36,840 nt of DNA, taken from the NCBI GenBank assembly GCA_002483345.1, contig DLHS01000010.1, positions 1 to 36,840 of the forward strand, given 5' to 3'. The position numbers were made by a program, and so were the translations under genes. This document shows positions 1 to 9,484 of this stretch, piece by piece (position 1 is the stretch's first letter; every line of letters starts with the position of its first letter). The stretch comes from Bacteroidetes bacterium UBA7662. GTDB taxonomy: Bacteria > Bacteroidota > Bacteroidia > UBA7662. The notes beneath the pieces are model-generated. The model made no database searches, was not told where the DNA came from, and was given only the letters and a program-made list of their open reading frames with translations.

Positions 1-1826
1 GGCGTAACCACATTGAAGGTTTTTACTTCTCTTACCGGTACTTCAAAAGGCACCCAGTTGGAGTATGAACGGTACAACCCGTCGGGGGAAACGGTGAGGA
101 TACGGGCCAGATAGTGGCCCGGTTCAAGGGGTTTGATATATTCCAACAACGTATCGGTGGTACCGACCGCCGTTTCAGGGAACAGCCATTCCGGCTTATT
201 CTCCTGATCAGCCTTGTATTGAAGGAAATACAGGGGGTTGGCCCAGCCTTCGTATGGCGACCATTGCAGCAAAAGGCTGAGCTGTTCGGGTATATCCGGC
301 GGGTTGTTCTCAAGCCTGATGGTTCCCAGTTCATTCGAGTAGGGGTTGCGAACCAGATTGGAAAGCGTAAGATTGACTTTGTAGTAAATCCTGCTGTCTC
401 GGGGGAGGGTTTCGGGATATGCATCCAAAAAATATCTCGCTGCCGGATCATTTTCTGTGTACAGCACCCGCTGGTAGTCGGTCTGGAGGATATTATCCCT
501 CCGCCAGAGCAGAAAGGCGCTGAACCAGTTGTAGTTGAGCGTATCCGGATCCAGCCATTGTACATAGGTGGCATTTTGATTGATGGAGTCCACCGATACA
601 TTCACCAGTTGTAGCGGTGTTTGATAATCCGGACAACCACTCACCGCTATCACCAGGGTATCAAACTCCCGCATATACTTTTCGCATTTGTTGCCGAAGG
701 TGTTGCCGTCTAATCCTTTTCTGCTCACCAGATAGTAGTAGCCATTTTGCTGCAGGGGTTGCTGCAGGGTGAGCGTAATGGAGGTACTTCGGTTGCCGGC
801 GTTACAGGTATCAGGCATAGCTCTGACAACAGGGATAAGGTTTCCGTCAGAAGCATACAACCTGAATTCAGATGCATCGGCAGAGACCTCAGAACAGTTG
901 ACAAGCGTATTCAACGGAATAATGAAAGCGGCTGTGCCACAAGCTTGTTCCAGCGTATCTTGGTGAAAGGCAGGGGCAAGGTTGTCACAAATACTTCCGG
1001 CTGAAAGGATTACCTGAACATCCTTTTTGATATAACCTATCGATACACCATTACGGAATTCTTCTACTTTTAAGACAAATACAGCATTTTCTATCTGTGT
1101 TGTCAAAAAGCGTATATTTCCGTTAAGAGGATGGATACTGATACCTCCATTATTTTGTGCCGGGTTTTGTGGAGAATAGCCCGGCATATATGTACTCAGG
1201 ACTCCAAAATCTCTTTGTGCGCTTGTGAGTGTATATACCAATGAATCACCATCTGCTTCAAAGGTATCAACGATTATGTTGACAGAGTCCCGTATGCAAA
1301 AAGCAGGGACCTGAAATGTCTGAAAATAAGGAGAAGAATTCTGTTGAATATTATTGTTCAGATAACTGTCTACAAAAAAATACCCTTGTCCTGATAAAGT
1401 GGCTGATGAGTTCCGTGCAGATATCCTGACTGAAAAATACCACTCCTGACAATTAGACGCCGTGCCCCAAGGAATGGAGAATATCCCTTCAAATTGAAAC
1501 ATTTGTACACCATAGCGAATACCCCCGCTGCAAAGCGTTTGTTCTTTCTCACAGGCATCAGGCAATTCAAAGCCTGTCCCGGGAAGAGGGTTGAGCAACA
1601 AATTCCCTGTATCTCCACAAAGGTTTCTGAATTGAATGATTTGAAAACTCGTATCCCAGTCTACAGGAACTCCGCTACAATCTCTGAATAAGGTCAACCT
1701 TACCTTATAAGAGTTATAATCCATCCATTGGTATGTAATGGTACCCCCAGCCAAATGGTCTGCACTTGCTTTATGCCCATACAAGCAATAGATATAAATT
1801 AAGAAACAGAGCGCTTTTCGTAACAT
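1..1826 (-). CDS. CHU_C-family secreted protein, copy A (3' end cut by window edge)
   Basis: The reading frame is open from the ATG at 1826 to base 1, about 608 codons, and runs off the window. It begins with a signal peptide (MLRKALCFLIYIYCLYG). Its C-terminal part matches the full-length paralogue at 9485-11536 almost residue for residue, and it breaks off at FNVVTP, just where the type B sorting domain (VVTPNGDG..) starts in that paralogue. It is therefore expected to be a surface or secreted protein exported by Sec and then T9SS. The middle part contains CPDYQTPLQLVNVSVDS and WLDPDTLNYNWFSAFLLWRR, which look like fibronectin-type beta-sandwich domains (inference). No enzymatic motif is seen. 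It lies 89 nt downstream of the giant T9SS cargo gene, with a strong hairpin between them. The first half is clearly diverged from copy B while the second half is nearly identical. Confidence 0.9.
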   Translation of the reverse strand, partial: MLRKALCFLIYIYCLYGHKASADHLAGGTITYQWMDYNSYKVRLTLFRDCSGVPVDWDTSFQIIQFRNLCGDTGNLLLNPLPGTGFELPDACEKEQTLCSGGIRYGVQMFQFEGIFSIPWGTASNCQEWYFSVRISARNSSATLSGQGYFFVDSYLNNNIQQNSSPYFQTFQVPAFCIRDSVNIIVDTFEADGDSLVYTLTSAQRDFGVLSTYMPGYSPQNPAQNNGGISIHPLNGNIRFLTTQIENAVFVLKVEEFRNGVSIGYIKKDVQVILSAGSICDNLAPAFHQDTLEQACGTAAFIIPLNTLVNCSEVSADASEFRLYASDGNLIPVVRAMPDTCNAGNRSTSITLTLQQPLQQNGYYYLVSRKGLDGNTFGNKCEKYMREFDTLVIAVSGCPDYQTPLQLVNVSVDSINQNATYVQWLDPDTLNYNWFSAFLLWRRDNILQTDYQRVLYTENDPAARYFLDAYPETLPRDSRIYYKVNLTLSNLVRNPYSNELGTIRLENNPPDIPEQLSLLLQWSPYEGWANPLYFLQYKADQENKPEWLFPETAVGTTDTLLEYIKPLEPGHYLARILTVSPDGLYRSYSNWVPFEVPVREVKTFNVVT

Positions 1827-1862
1827 CTTTTTTAGTCCTGGTTATTTCTTTTTATAAAAGAT

Positions 1863-1887
1863 GTCCGCCCCCAATTAGGGGGCGGAC
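1863..1887 (-). terminator. Intercistronic hairpin between T9SS cargo A and CHU_C gene A
   Basis: There is a perfect 10-bp stem (GTCCGCCCCC paired with GGGGGCGGAC) with a 5-nt loop. On the minus strand it is followed by ATCTTTTAT, a weak U-rich tail. It lies 29 nt after the cargo stop codon and 37 nt before the next ATG. It could be a partial terminator or an mRNA-processing/stability element setting the ratio of the two proteins. Confidence 0.65.
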
Positions 1888-1915
1888 CAGTAACCTTTTA
1901 ACTCCTCTTTGTATT

Positions 1916-4900
1916 TTATTTTGTTCTGACTAATTTCCTGACCACGCGACCTTCTGAAGTTTCAAGCAATAGGCTGTAAATACCCTCTGAAAGCTGTTCC
2001 AAAGGAAGTTCTACTACTATACTACCCGCTACATCTGTTATCGTTTGGACGAGCACTTCCCTGCCTTGTGCATCCATCACCCGGATACTTACCAAACCTG
2101 TTTTTAACAGTTCAAAAGACAGATAAGCAATTCCCTGTGAAGGATTAGGATAAAGATTGAGCGCCTTCAGTCCTGCCTGTTGTTCAACACCTACGTTTAG
2201 AAAAGTGTAACAAGCCGAAGTATCTGTACAACCATTTTCGGTCGTAATCAGGGCATAACTACCATTTGCGGTTACAGTATAGTTACGATTGATTTCCCCC
2301 TGTATCGGAAGACCAGTGGTACAATTCAGCCATTGATAGCTGAAATTGTTCAGGGCATTGGCTGTCAGTGTAAGGCCGTTCACTGTTACGGCCGTATCAA
2401 CCGGCGTTACGAAAAGATTCAGGGTAACCGTTGAGTCGCAACCAAAACTATTCAGGAAAGTATGGCTATAGGTTCCGGGTGCTGTAAGCACTTGTGAGCC
2501 CAGAACATAACTACTGCCCTGGCAAATAGTGGCAGAAGCTGTTCTGGTATGGGTAGGATTTACTGTGAGTTGAAGTGTAACAGTAGAATCACAGCCTCCG
2601 ACACTTTGAAAAACATGGCTGTAAGTTCCAGCTGTTGTCAGGGTTTGAGAACCCAGGATATAGCTGTTTCCCTGACAGATAGTGGCAGAAGCGTTTGTAA
2701 GGATCGCGGTGTCGACGTTAAGCGTGAGAACTACCGTGGAATCACAGCCCAGAGAATTAATGAATAGACCCGTATAAAGACCAGCAATTGACAAAGACTG
2801 ATTTCCGAAAGTATAACTTGTACCTGTGCAAATTCCAACCGTAACGGAATCTCCATTCACAGGGCAAAATTCGTATGCACCTATATCCGGGGTTTGCGGA
2901 TGGCGGGGAGTCCCCAGAAAATCGGTGGTAATATAAGAAATAGGAACAGCGCGATTATTCAAGGCAGGATGATTGGGGGTATAATCGCCATTCATAGAAT
3001 TAATAAAATCAGGGTTTACACTAAAACTCGCAGCATCTTGCCCTGAAGCAACTTGCCAACCGGTAAGTGTTTGATAACCTGTTAGATTAACATATATACC
3101 TGTTAGCATATTCCAGTAATCATATTTTCCCCCTACACTCTGACTACCTGATGCATATTGATTAGCATATATATTGTTGCGGTCGGACTGGAAAACAGAC
3201 GAAGAATCAGAAGCAATTCCAAATTTATCACCAGTACCATCCTGGTCTATGACAATATTATTGTATCGAAAGTCTATTCCGACAGCACCATCAAGCCGAA
3301 TTCCCCAGCTCCTTGGTCCGGAAATTAAAGGATATGTCATAACTACAGAATTATAATAAAAGTCAGCATTCGAACCGCTTATTACCATTCCGGCTATCTC
3401 CCCTTCTGATACCCGACCCAATCTATAAATTACATTGTTATAAATAGAATTCTTTTGTTCAAGTGGCGGGGTGGAGACATACGATATTCCTGTACCATTG
3501 GCAAATCCGACACTATTTATTGCATGACTGTCATGTATTCTGTTGTTTCGGATAATGCTACTACGGGTAGTGTTTGCAATTACAATAGCAGCAAAGCTGC
3601 TAACTTCTATTCTATTCAGTCTGTGAATGTCATTGCCATCTACCACCGTTCCATTGGTATTGGAGAGATAAATGCCACTCGAGTAAAAATCGGACACCTC
3701 GTTGTTCAAAATCTGATTCCCCAAATTCTGGTTTTCACCCCCTATAGTATCTCCCGTTAATAAAATACCTCCTCCAATCAAAACATTTGAATCAATTATG
3801 TTATAGGAGGCTTTGGTAGCCGTATACTCTGAGGTATTACTGAATATAATTCCTGTAATTCTATAATTCGTTGTAACAGCATTTCGTAAATCAATTTTAT
3901 TATTACGAATAATATTGTGGTGCGCATTTCTCAGTTTAATTCCATAACCCTCTCTGGAATTTGTACCTGACATCCGGATATTAAAATTCTGAATCGTCAC
4001 ATACGAAACTCCATCCAGAAATACAATTGCATTCAACCCGACTGCCGGCGTCGGATAGATGGATGGGTCTACAAAAAGCGTATCTCCCTGACCATCAAAA
4101 ATTACGCTGTTCATTGCACTTACTCCCAGAATACTGCTCAAAACAATACGTTTCTCCAAAACATTGCCAGGAAATTCAGCTTTAAAAGTGACCGGACCTG
4201 AAACACCTGCACAAGATAACTGCCAGCAAAGCTCATCTACATCCGGAAAATCTGTTAGAGGTCCGCCAAAAGTATAAATACCTCCCGGGATGGAGAGACA
4301 GAATTTGCGATACAGGGTATCAGTGTTCAGGTTCTGATCTGTTTGTCCATTAGGGCTGCTCGACCACACTTTAAAGTCAGCAGCACCAACTGCTGGCATT
4401 ATCAACGGCGTACTGAAGGTATAAATTGCGGTATCATGATAAGGTATCAGGCCAGTAAAACTCTCGGATATAATCGGACCATTGTTTAGTTGGTAGTGCA
4501 CACTGGCTGTCCTGAGGGTATCGTACCCATCATTGATAAATTTAAAAACAATATTTTGACTTGATCCATTGGCAACATTCGCCTGAGCCGGAGAAACCAG
4601 TTCCAGGGCATACAGGTCAAATTGCAGAGCAGGTTCTATCTCGTAAGCTCCAATGCTTGGGTGCATTGCATCACGTGCAGTCCCTTCTATATCAGCTGCA
4701 ATGCTTGTTATCGGTACTCCTGCAGCTGTAAGAGGAGATCCCGGTAACGGTCTCAGATCATTGGAACCGGTAAATCTTGGGTTAATGGTGATAGAATTCA
4801 GATCTTTACCAAACTGCGTTTGCCAACTCGCCAATAAAATTGTTGCTCCTGTCAATGCATTAGATAAGTGCGGTATACTGTAATTAGAATAATAGCTGTT

Positions 4901-6964
4901 GTGGTCACCCATCAATAAAGAATAGCTTGTATCGGGGCTTGCCCAGATAATAACTGCGAGATCTCCGGGATCAGGGGCGTTTGAAAAAGTAAAGGCAAAT
5001 GCATTGTTTTTATAGGCGATCTTAGATCCAGTCCCGGTAACATCCCATACAACGATTCCGAAACCACGCGCATTTGATGGTGTCAGGTGGAAAGAATTAT
5101 ACAATACCTGAACTGCCGCAGCAGTGCTGAATTTTAAATACAGTGGACTTGCACTAAGACTGGTGGTTGTGGTCAGTAAACTAAATTCATTGTTGTAAAT
5201 GATATTATTTTCTGTGCTGTCTCCCACTACCAGAATATCACAAAAATAAGCGCCTGTTTTGCCAGAGGCCTTGTTGTTGGAAATAGTAAAAGCTGTAGCA
5301 TCCGCTAATTTTATAATACTTCCAGATTCATCGGCATTCGAAAGATTACAACGCATGACATTCCTGTCAATTGTGACCCCAACATACTTCTGCTGTACCA
5401 AAACAGGCGTATGATAAATATCCAAAAATTCATTCTCAACAATGTTTAAAGCACCGTTAAAAGGGCTAATATTACCAGATGGCACATTGATGCCATAATA
5501 ACCATCCATAAATTTATTGTTCTGAATATTTGTTGTGTTGCAGTTCCTGACAGTCAACAGATGACTGTTTGTTGATGTACTTCCAGGTGTACCAATTGGA
5601 TTTCCGACAGGGCCCATCAGTATACAATTGGCCAGCGAAAAATTGTCAGAATTAGTTACCGAGATAGCAGACTCAACAGAAAGTGGAGAGGAGTTGGTAC
5701 GTTTGAAAGTTATGCCTGAGATAACGACATCCGGGGTGGCATCTATTGAAAATACAGTACCATTACCATGGTTCGTAATGGTAACATCCTGGGCAAGACC
5801 GGTAGCACTGAAAAACGATACCCCAAATGCCAGGTGACTGATGCTGAAACTACCGGCATAAGTACCACTCGCCAATACAAACTGAACCGGCCCGGCTACG
5901 CCAGCGCAATTTAAAAAATCTATCGCTTCAGCAAGGGTGGCAAAATCAGGATTCGTCCCGCCAACTGTGTAAGTACCGGCAGCCAGTGGTATACAAATGG
6001 TCTTGCTAAGTGTATCATTGGCTGTGCCCAGATCTGCACCCCCTCCATTGGGATTGGTTATCCATACTTTTAAATCAGTCGCTCCAAAAGTTGGCGTGTT
6101 GATATGAGTGCTAAAAGTGTGCTGCATGGTTGAACCACCTGACAGTGTACCTGTCCAACTTTCAATCACCGGAGCCCCGTTATTAAAGCTATAACCTACA
6201 GATGCTCCTGTAATATTGACGGTTCCCCAGTTAGTACCTGTTATGGTTACAGGTACGGATGCTCCGGCTAGTACCGGTGCAACCGGAGACATGATACTTT
6301 GTACACCCACATCCGTCCCGGGAATCAAATAATGAATACGAATATTAGGCCTGTTATTGCTTCTTAACGGCGAAAAAACTGTTCCTGAATTATTACTGGA
6401 GCCGGAAACACCTGCTGATTTTCCCGGATGGTTTTCATAATGGAAAAGGATGCTTCCGCTGGCCACCCCGGTTTTATGGTGTTGTGTCAGTATCTTCAGG
6501 TTGTTTCCTGTATAAGGAAACGGATGGTCGAGTATGTGGCTGATCCAGCCACCCCCTTGCGGAAGTTGATAATTGCTATCCACATATACGGCGGTCGCTT
6601 CGGCAGATTCAAGGTTAAAATTATTCCCGCTTATGGCAATACTTGTCCGGGAAGTAGTATCCATAAAAATATTAAAGATATTACTGCCACTTAATCCTCC
6701 GGTGCCTTCCTGGGCAAGCCAATCAATCCGGGTTATCACGGCGCCTAAAGGCAAAGACAGTTCCGATGAATCATATAGATACACATAATGTGAAAAGTTG
6801 GAGCTGTTAGTAGCAGATGCCCTGTACAAGGGTCCAAAATTTGCCGATTGCAGTGCAGTACTGCTTCCTACCTGCACCAGATTTTGTGCCTGTACACCCT
6901 GGCCCAAAAGGAGCAGGGCGCAGACCGTCAGGTACACAAGCTTTGATTGTTTTAATACTTTCAT
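1916..6964 (-). CDS. Giant T9SS type A-sorted parallel beta-helix surface protein, copy A
   Basis: This 1682-residue protein starts with a signal peptide (MKVLKQSKLVYLTVCALLLL..VQAQ). In order it has an N-terminal beta-rich domain (to about 215), a CARDB-like Ig domain (about 217-325), a first right-handed parallel beta-helix block (about 335-770, with N-rich turns and an IGAYEIEP end motif), a second CARDB-like domain (about 785-885), and a second helix block (about 895-1370, ending DIGAYEF). Three ~50-residue repeats follow, with the signatures TICQGxSY and GCDSTVTLxL. A short Ig-like segment (YQWLNCTTG) and a C-terminal type A sorting domain (LYPNPSQG.., about 1601-1682) complete it. The sorting domain marks it for export by T9SS and attachment to the outer membrane surface. 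No catalytic residues of polysaccharide lyases could be identified, so adhesin, matrix or glycan-binding roles are equally possible. It is the middle gene of cassette A. Confidence 0.9.
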   Translation of the reverse strand: MKVLKQSKLVYLTVCALLLLGQGVQAQNLVQVGSSTALQSANFGPLYRASATNSSNFSHYVYLYDSSELSLPLGAVITRIDWLAQEGTGGLSGSNIFNIFMDTTSRTSIAISGNNFNLESAEATAVYVDSNYQLPQGGGWISHILDHPFPYTGNNLKILTQHHKTGVASGSILFHYENHPGKSAGVSGSSNNSGTVFSPLRSNNRPNIRIHYLIPGTDVGVQSIMSPVAPVLAGASVPVTITGTNWGTVNITGASVGYSFNNGAPVIESWTGTLSGGSTMQHTFSTHINTPTFGATDLKVWITNPNGGGADLGTANDTLSKTICIPLAAGTYTVGGTNPDFATLAEAIDFLNCAGVAGPVQFVLASGTYAGSFSISHLAFGVSFFSATGLAQDVTITNHGNGTVFSIDATPDVVISGITFKRTNSSPLSVESAISVTNSDNFSLANCILMGPVGNPIGTPGSTSTNSHLLTVRNCNTTNIQNNKFMDGYYGINVPSGNISPFNGALNIVENEFLDIYHTPVLVQQKYVGVTIDRNVMRCNLSNADESGSIIKLADATAFTISNNKASGKTGAYFCDILVVGDSTENNIIYNNEFSLLTTTTSLSASPLYLKFSTAAAVQVLYNSFHLTPSNARGFGIVVWDVTGTGSKIAYKNNAFAFTFSNAPDPGDLAVIIWASPDTSYSLLMGDHNSYYSNYSIPHLSNALTGATILLASWQTQFGKDLNSITINPRFTGSNDLRPLPGSPLTAAGVPITSIAADIEGTARDAMHPSIGAYEIEPALQFDLYALELVSPAQANVANGSSQNIVFKFINDGYDTLRTASVHYQLNNGPIISESFTGLIPYHDTAIYTFSTPLIMPAVGAADFKVWSSSPNGQTDQNLNTDTLYRKFCLSIPGGIYTFGGPLTDFPDVDELCWQLSCAGVSGPVTFKAEFPGNVLEKRIVLSSILGVSAMNSVIFDGQGDTLFVDPSIYPTPAVGLNAIVFLDGVSYVTIQNFNIRMSGTNSREGYGIKLRNAHHNIIRNNKIDLRNAVTTNYRITGIIFSNTSEYTATKASYNIIDSNVLIGGGILLTGDTIGGENQNLGNQILNNEVSDFYSSGIYLSNTNGTVVDGNDIHRLNRIEVSSFAAIVIANTTRSSIIRNNRIHDSHAINSVGFANGTGISYVSTPPLEQKNSIYNNVIYRLGRVSEGEIAGMVISGSNADFYYNSVVMTYPLISGPRSWGIRLDGAVGIDFRYNNIVIDQDGTGDKFGIASDSSSVFQSDRNNIYANQYASGSQSVGGKYDYWNMLTGIYVNLTGYQTLTGWQVASGQDAASFSVNPDFINSMNGDYTPNHPALNNRAVPISYITTDFLGTPRHPQTPDIGAYEFCPVNGDSVTVGICTGTSYTFGNQSLSIAGLYTGLFINSLGCDSTVVLTLNVDTAILTNASATICQGNSYILGSQTLTTAGTYSHVFQSVGGCDSTVTLQLTVNPTHTRTASATICQGSSYVLGSQVLTAPGTYSHTFLNSFGCDSTVTLNLFVTPVDTAVTVNGLTLTANALNNFSYQWLNCTTGLPIQGEINRNYTVTANGSYALITTENGCTDTSACYTFLNVGVEQQAGLKALNLYPNPSQGIAYLSFELLKTGLVSIRVMDAQGREVLVQTITDVAGSIVVELPLEQLSEGIYSLLLETSEGRVVRKLVRTK

Positions 6965-7269
6965 GTTTAGCTTTTAAGTGTTCGGTTCAAATTTAACTGC
7001 CCTTGAAAGCCAAGGTGAATTTGAATGTCTACAAAAAGTCTACAAAGCTAAATTGGTTAAATACAGTTGATTAAGGCATTAGTGTGTCTTTCATTAGCTG
7101 CTAGGAGTCCTTATCCGGCATGAGGCTGGTAGGCTTTTCTATTGACAGGTCTGCCCAATCTGACGTTAATTCCTCCCTGTCAGGTGATCTTTTTCAAAAG
7201 TTGTTTCTTCAGAACCACCTGCTAACCAACTTTTTTGACTCAAATCAGATCCGCCCACATGTGTAACTG
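6965..7269. other. Intergenic region between regulator A and cargo A
   Basis: These 305 bases hold no convincing reading frame. They must contain the 3' end of the regulator message and the promoter of the giant cargo gene. Two TAnnTTTG-type minus-strand boxes are visible (6988-6995 and 7043-7050). Unlike the corresponding region of cassette B, this sequence shows no similarity to 16781-16938. Confidence 0.6.
6988..7013 (-). promoter_or_regulatory. Candidate promoter of cargo A
   Basis: Read on the minus strand, TAAATTTG (6995-6988) fits the Bacteroidota -7 consensus TAnnTTTG, with a TTG 15 nt upstream (7013-7011). The spacing is short for the usual -33 box. The start codon would be about 24 nt downstream. 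A second perfect -7 match, TAGCTTTG, lies at 7050-7043 without an obvious -33 box. Confidence 0.35.
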
Positions 7270-9051
7270 TCAGTTAAGACTGGGTTGTGTGTCCTGCAGC
7301 TTTTTTATCATGGCGGGGATTTCGCGGGGATTATCAATACCCAGTTTTTTGAGGATTCTCCAGCGTGTCTGGCGGACAGATTTAGCCGATATCCCCAACA
7401 TTCCTGCCATTTCCTGTATTGAAAGATTAAGTTTCAGCAGTAAAAGAAAACGAACTTCTGAAATAGTCAAATCGGGGTATTCCGATTGTAAAATCTGTAT
7501 AAAGCCGGGATAGACCTGTTCAAACAGCCGCTTAAAACTCAGCCAGTCTTCCTCTGTAAGTATGATAGCCCGTGATAATTGCTCCTTTAAATCAGTGCCC
7601 AATACTTTCTCCTGATGCATTACCTGACCTTCGGAGAGAAAATCGGCAACCTGAACATTCAGCTTCTCAATAAGCCTGTTTTTTTCACGCACCCCTTCAA
7701 TAAATTGTTTGAGTTTATGCCGGTAGTTTTCCGTTTGTTCTTCCGCCCGCTGTTTCTCCAAAACCAATATCTTCTGTTTCTGTTTCTGCCGCTTTTGCCT
7801 CATCCTGAGACTGTAAACGGCCGCTCCCAATAACATAATGGTCATGCCGGAAACCACCCAGGTCGTATTCCGAATGGTTCGCTGCTTGCTGTTTTCCTTT
7901 TCCAGCAGGGCAATCTCCGACAGCTGTTTCTCGGCCGCCAATTGGATTTCAAGATTGGCCAGAATACTCACATTCTTTTTGGCAATCAGGCTGTCACGTA
8001 ATACCACGAAGGAATCGAGGTACGTATTTGCAAGCTGGTATTCGGCATTCAACGTATGGATCTCCGACATATGCCTGTAATATTTGCTCCAAGCTTCAGG
8101 ATCTGCAAAACCCTCTTCATTTCCGAATTTTACAAATTCTTTCAGTTTTTCCTGTGCCTGAATAATCTCCTTTTCTTCCAAAGCAATCGCTGCCAATTCA
8201 AGCAGAATTTTCCAGACGCACTTTCTGCAATAGTCATTAGAAAAGTTCAAATTGGCCTCATAAGCCTTTAAAAACATTTCCTTAGCCTTTTTGATCCTTC
8301 CGGCTTTGAAATGAACCCTTGCAATATTGGCGCCCAGTATTCCAAAAGCTGTTGTATCCTTTTTTTCTTCTGAAAAATGAAGTGCCTTTTCATAATAGTA
8401 TAAAGCACTGTCTAACTGCTCATAACCATAATAGACCGATCCTATCTGATTATAGGTTGCCCAGATTAGCAAATCATCATCCGGAGGACAATACAGCAAC
8501 GCCTTTTTGAGGTAAAAAATAGCTTTTTCATGATTTGAGAACTTATCATAGGTCTGCGCTAAACGATACAGGCATTTAGATACATCAGGTATAAGATGAT
8601 ACCCAACCTCTTCCATCAGCCTGTCTGCCAATAACAAATACTTAAATCCCTCCTGATACTTTTCAATATTTATCAGATGATAGCCTAACGCATGTGTAAA
8701 TGCTGCCTGCGTTATATCAAGCTTGTATAATTTCGTACGGGCTATTCCCCTCTTCCAATAAAAAAAACCATAGAATTCTCCTCCAGGCACATTTTGCACA
8801 TAATAAGTACCCAAATAATCGAGTGCTTTGACCTCCAGTTTTTGATCCTTTAATTTAACTGAAAGCTTCAGCAGGCTTGTCAGCTCCTTAACAGCCGTTT
8901 CACTATCCAGCTGCCTTATTTGCTCCTGGTAAAGTTTCTTCGCCCATGCTACCCGTTCAGCTGCCTCAATATGCTCAAGCGTATCAAACACGCCTGCTTT
9001 AAGCTGAAAAGCAGTTGTCAGAAAAAATACAATGAACAGGAGGCTACGCAT
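7270..9051 (-). CDS. Membrane-anchored TPR protein with C-terminal LuxR-type HTH, copy A
   Basis: This 593-residue protein has a signal peptide (MRSLLFIVFFLTTAFQLKAG), then TPR-type helical repeats (about 60-370, for example YNQIGSVYYGYEQLDSALYY). One transmembrane helix (about 398-418) follows, then a basic coiled coil (about 420-470). A C-terminal HTH of the LuxR/GerE fold (about 535-585) contains LTISEVRFLLLLKLNLSIQE, MLGISAKSVRQTRWRIL and KLGI. The topology predicts periplasmic TPRs and a cytoplasmic DNA-binding domain, i.e. a one-component transmembrane regulator. It stands directly upstream of the giant T9SS cargo gene, as its paralogue does in cassette B, so control of that gene is a reasonable inference. 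There is no receiver domain. The start ATG is fixed by the signal peptide and by alignment with the paralogue. Confidence 0.88.
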   Translation of the reverse strand: MRSLLFIVFFLTTAFQLKAGVFDTLEHIEAAERVAWAKKLYQEQIRQLDSETAVKELTSLLKLSVKLKDQKLEVKALDYLGTYYVQNVPGGEFYGFFYWKRGIARTKLYKLDITQAAFTHALGYHLINIEKYQEGFKYLLLADRLMEEVGYHLIPDVSKCLYRLAQTYDKFSNHEKAIFYLKKALLYCPPDDDLLIWATYNQIGSVYYGYEQLDSALYYYEKALHFSEEKKDTTAFGILGANIARVHFKAGRIKKAKEMFLKAYEANLNFSNDYCRKCVWKILLELAAIALEEKEIIQAQEKLKEFVKFGNEEGFADPEAWSKYYRHMSEIHTLNAEYQLANTYLDSFVVLRDSLIAKKNVSILANLEIQLAAEKQLSEIALLEKENSKQRTIRNTTWVVSGMTIMLLGAAVYSLRMRQKRQKQKQKILVLEKQRAEEQTENYRHKLKQFIEGVREKNRLIEKLNVQVADFLSEGQVMHQEKVLGTDLKEQLSRAIILTEEDWLSFKRLFEQVYPGFIQILQSEYPDLTISEVRFLLLLKLNLSIQEMAGMLGISAKSVRQTRWRILKKLGIDNPREIPAMIKKLQDTQPSLN

Positions 9052-9364
9052 TTACATAAAGATAGTACAGGCAGGAGGTTGTTGAGGATTCCGTTCCGGG
9101 CATTTTTTCAAGAACTATCCGGATTTTAGAATATTCTCCACTGAAAATATATAGCTATTCCAGGGCAAACACGCTCCTCGTTGCTGTAATATTCTGGTAA
9201 AAATGCAGTTTGTCAAACTCCTTTTGTGGGGTTGACAGTCCCTGGTGTATCGCGTTGTTCACGCTCTATGCGAAAACCTCTCGGTGCCTCGATGTGTTCT
9301 GTGGTTAAACACGGAGCACACGGGGGTCACTGAGACAGGCCGCTCAATGTCTGTTGGCCTTCGG

Positions 9365-9399
9365 CTGTCCGTAGTCGATTGTCCATGGTCCATGGTCCA
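9365..9399. repeat. Degenerate 7-bp tandem array
   Basis: Five consecutive heptamers can be read (CTGTCCG, TAGTCGA, TTGTCCA, TGGTCCA, TGGTCCA); the last two are identical. There are no spacers or coding frame. Confidence 0.6.
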
Positions 9400-9427
9400 T
9401 ATCAGCTTTGTGCACCATGCTACCAGT

Positions 9428-9484
9428 GGTGAACAAAAACAAGTCTCGCTCTCTCGCCTCTCGCAATCTCAATGTCTGAAAAGA
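9428..9484 (-). repeat. Partial copy of post-stop repeat element (locus 1)
   Basis: Read on the minus strand, it begins directly after the TAG of the CHU_C gene and contains AGACATTGAGATTGCGAGAG followed by GCGAGAGAGCGAGACT. The same words follow the stop codons of murB and of the receiver gene (25788-25968 and 27122-27335). Confidence 0.7.

Larger units (their letters stand above)
9052..9484. other. Intergenic region between CHU_C gene B and regulator A
   Basis: These 433 bases contain no supported gene. The part next to regulator A (9052-9130) should hold its promoter. An AGTACAGGCA stretch at 9063-9072 is also found upstream of regulator B. Around 9285-9315 lies GTTCTGTGGTTAAACACGG-like sequence, resembling the noncoding repeats scattered in Bacteroidota genomes. 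A heptamer array occupies 9365-9399. Bases 9428-9484 are a partial copy of the post-stop repeat found after murB and the receiver gene. Confidence 0.6.

Noticed and set aside
114..614. 166-codon plus-strand frame, repeated as 9986-10417
   Set aside because: Its similarity to the second frame only reflects the near-identity of the CHU_C paralogues on the minus strand.
9365..9399. CRISPR-like or integration-host site
   Set aside because: It consists only of contiguous 7-bp units without spacers.
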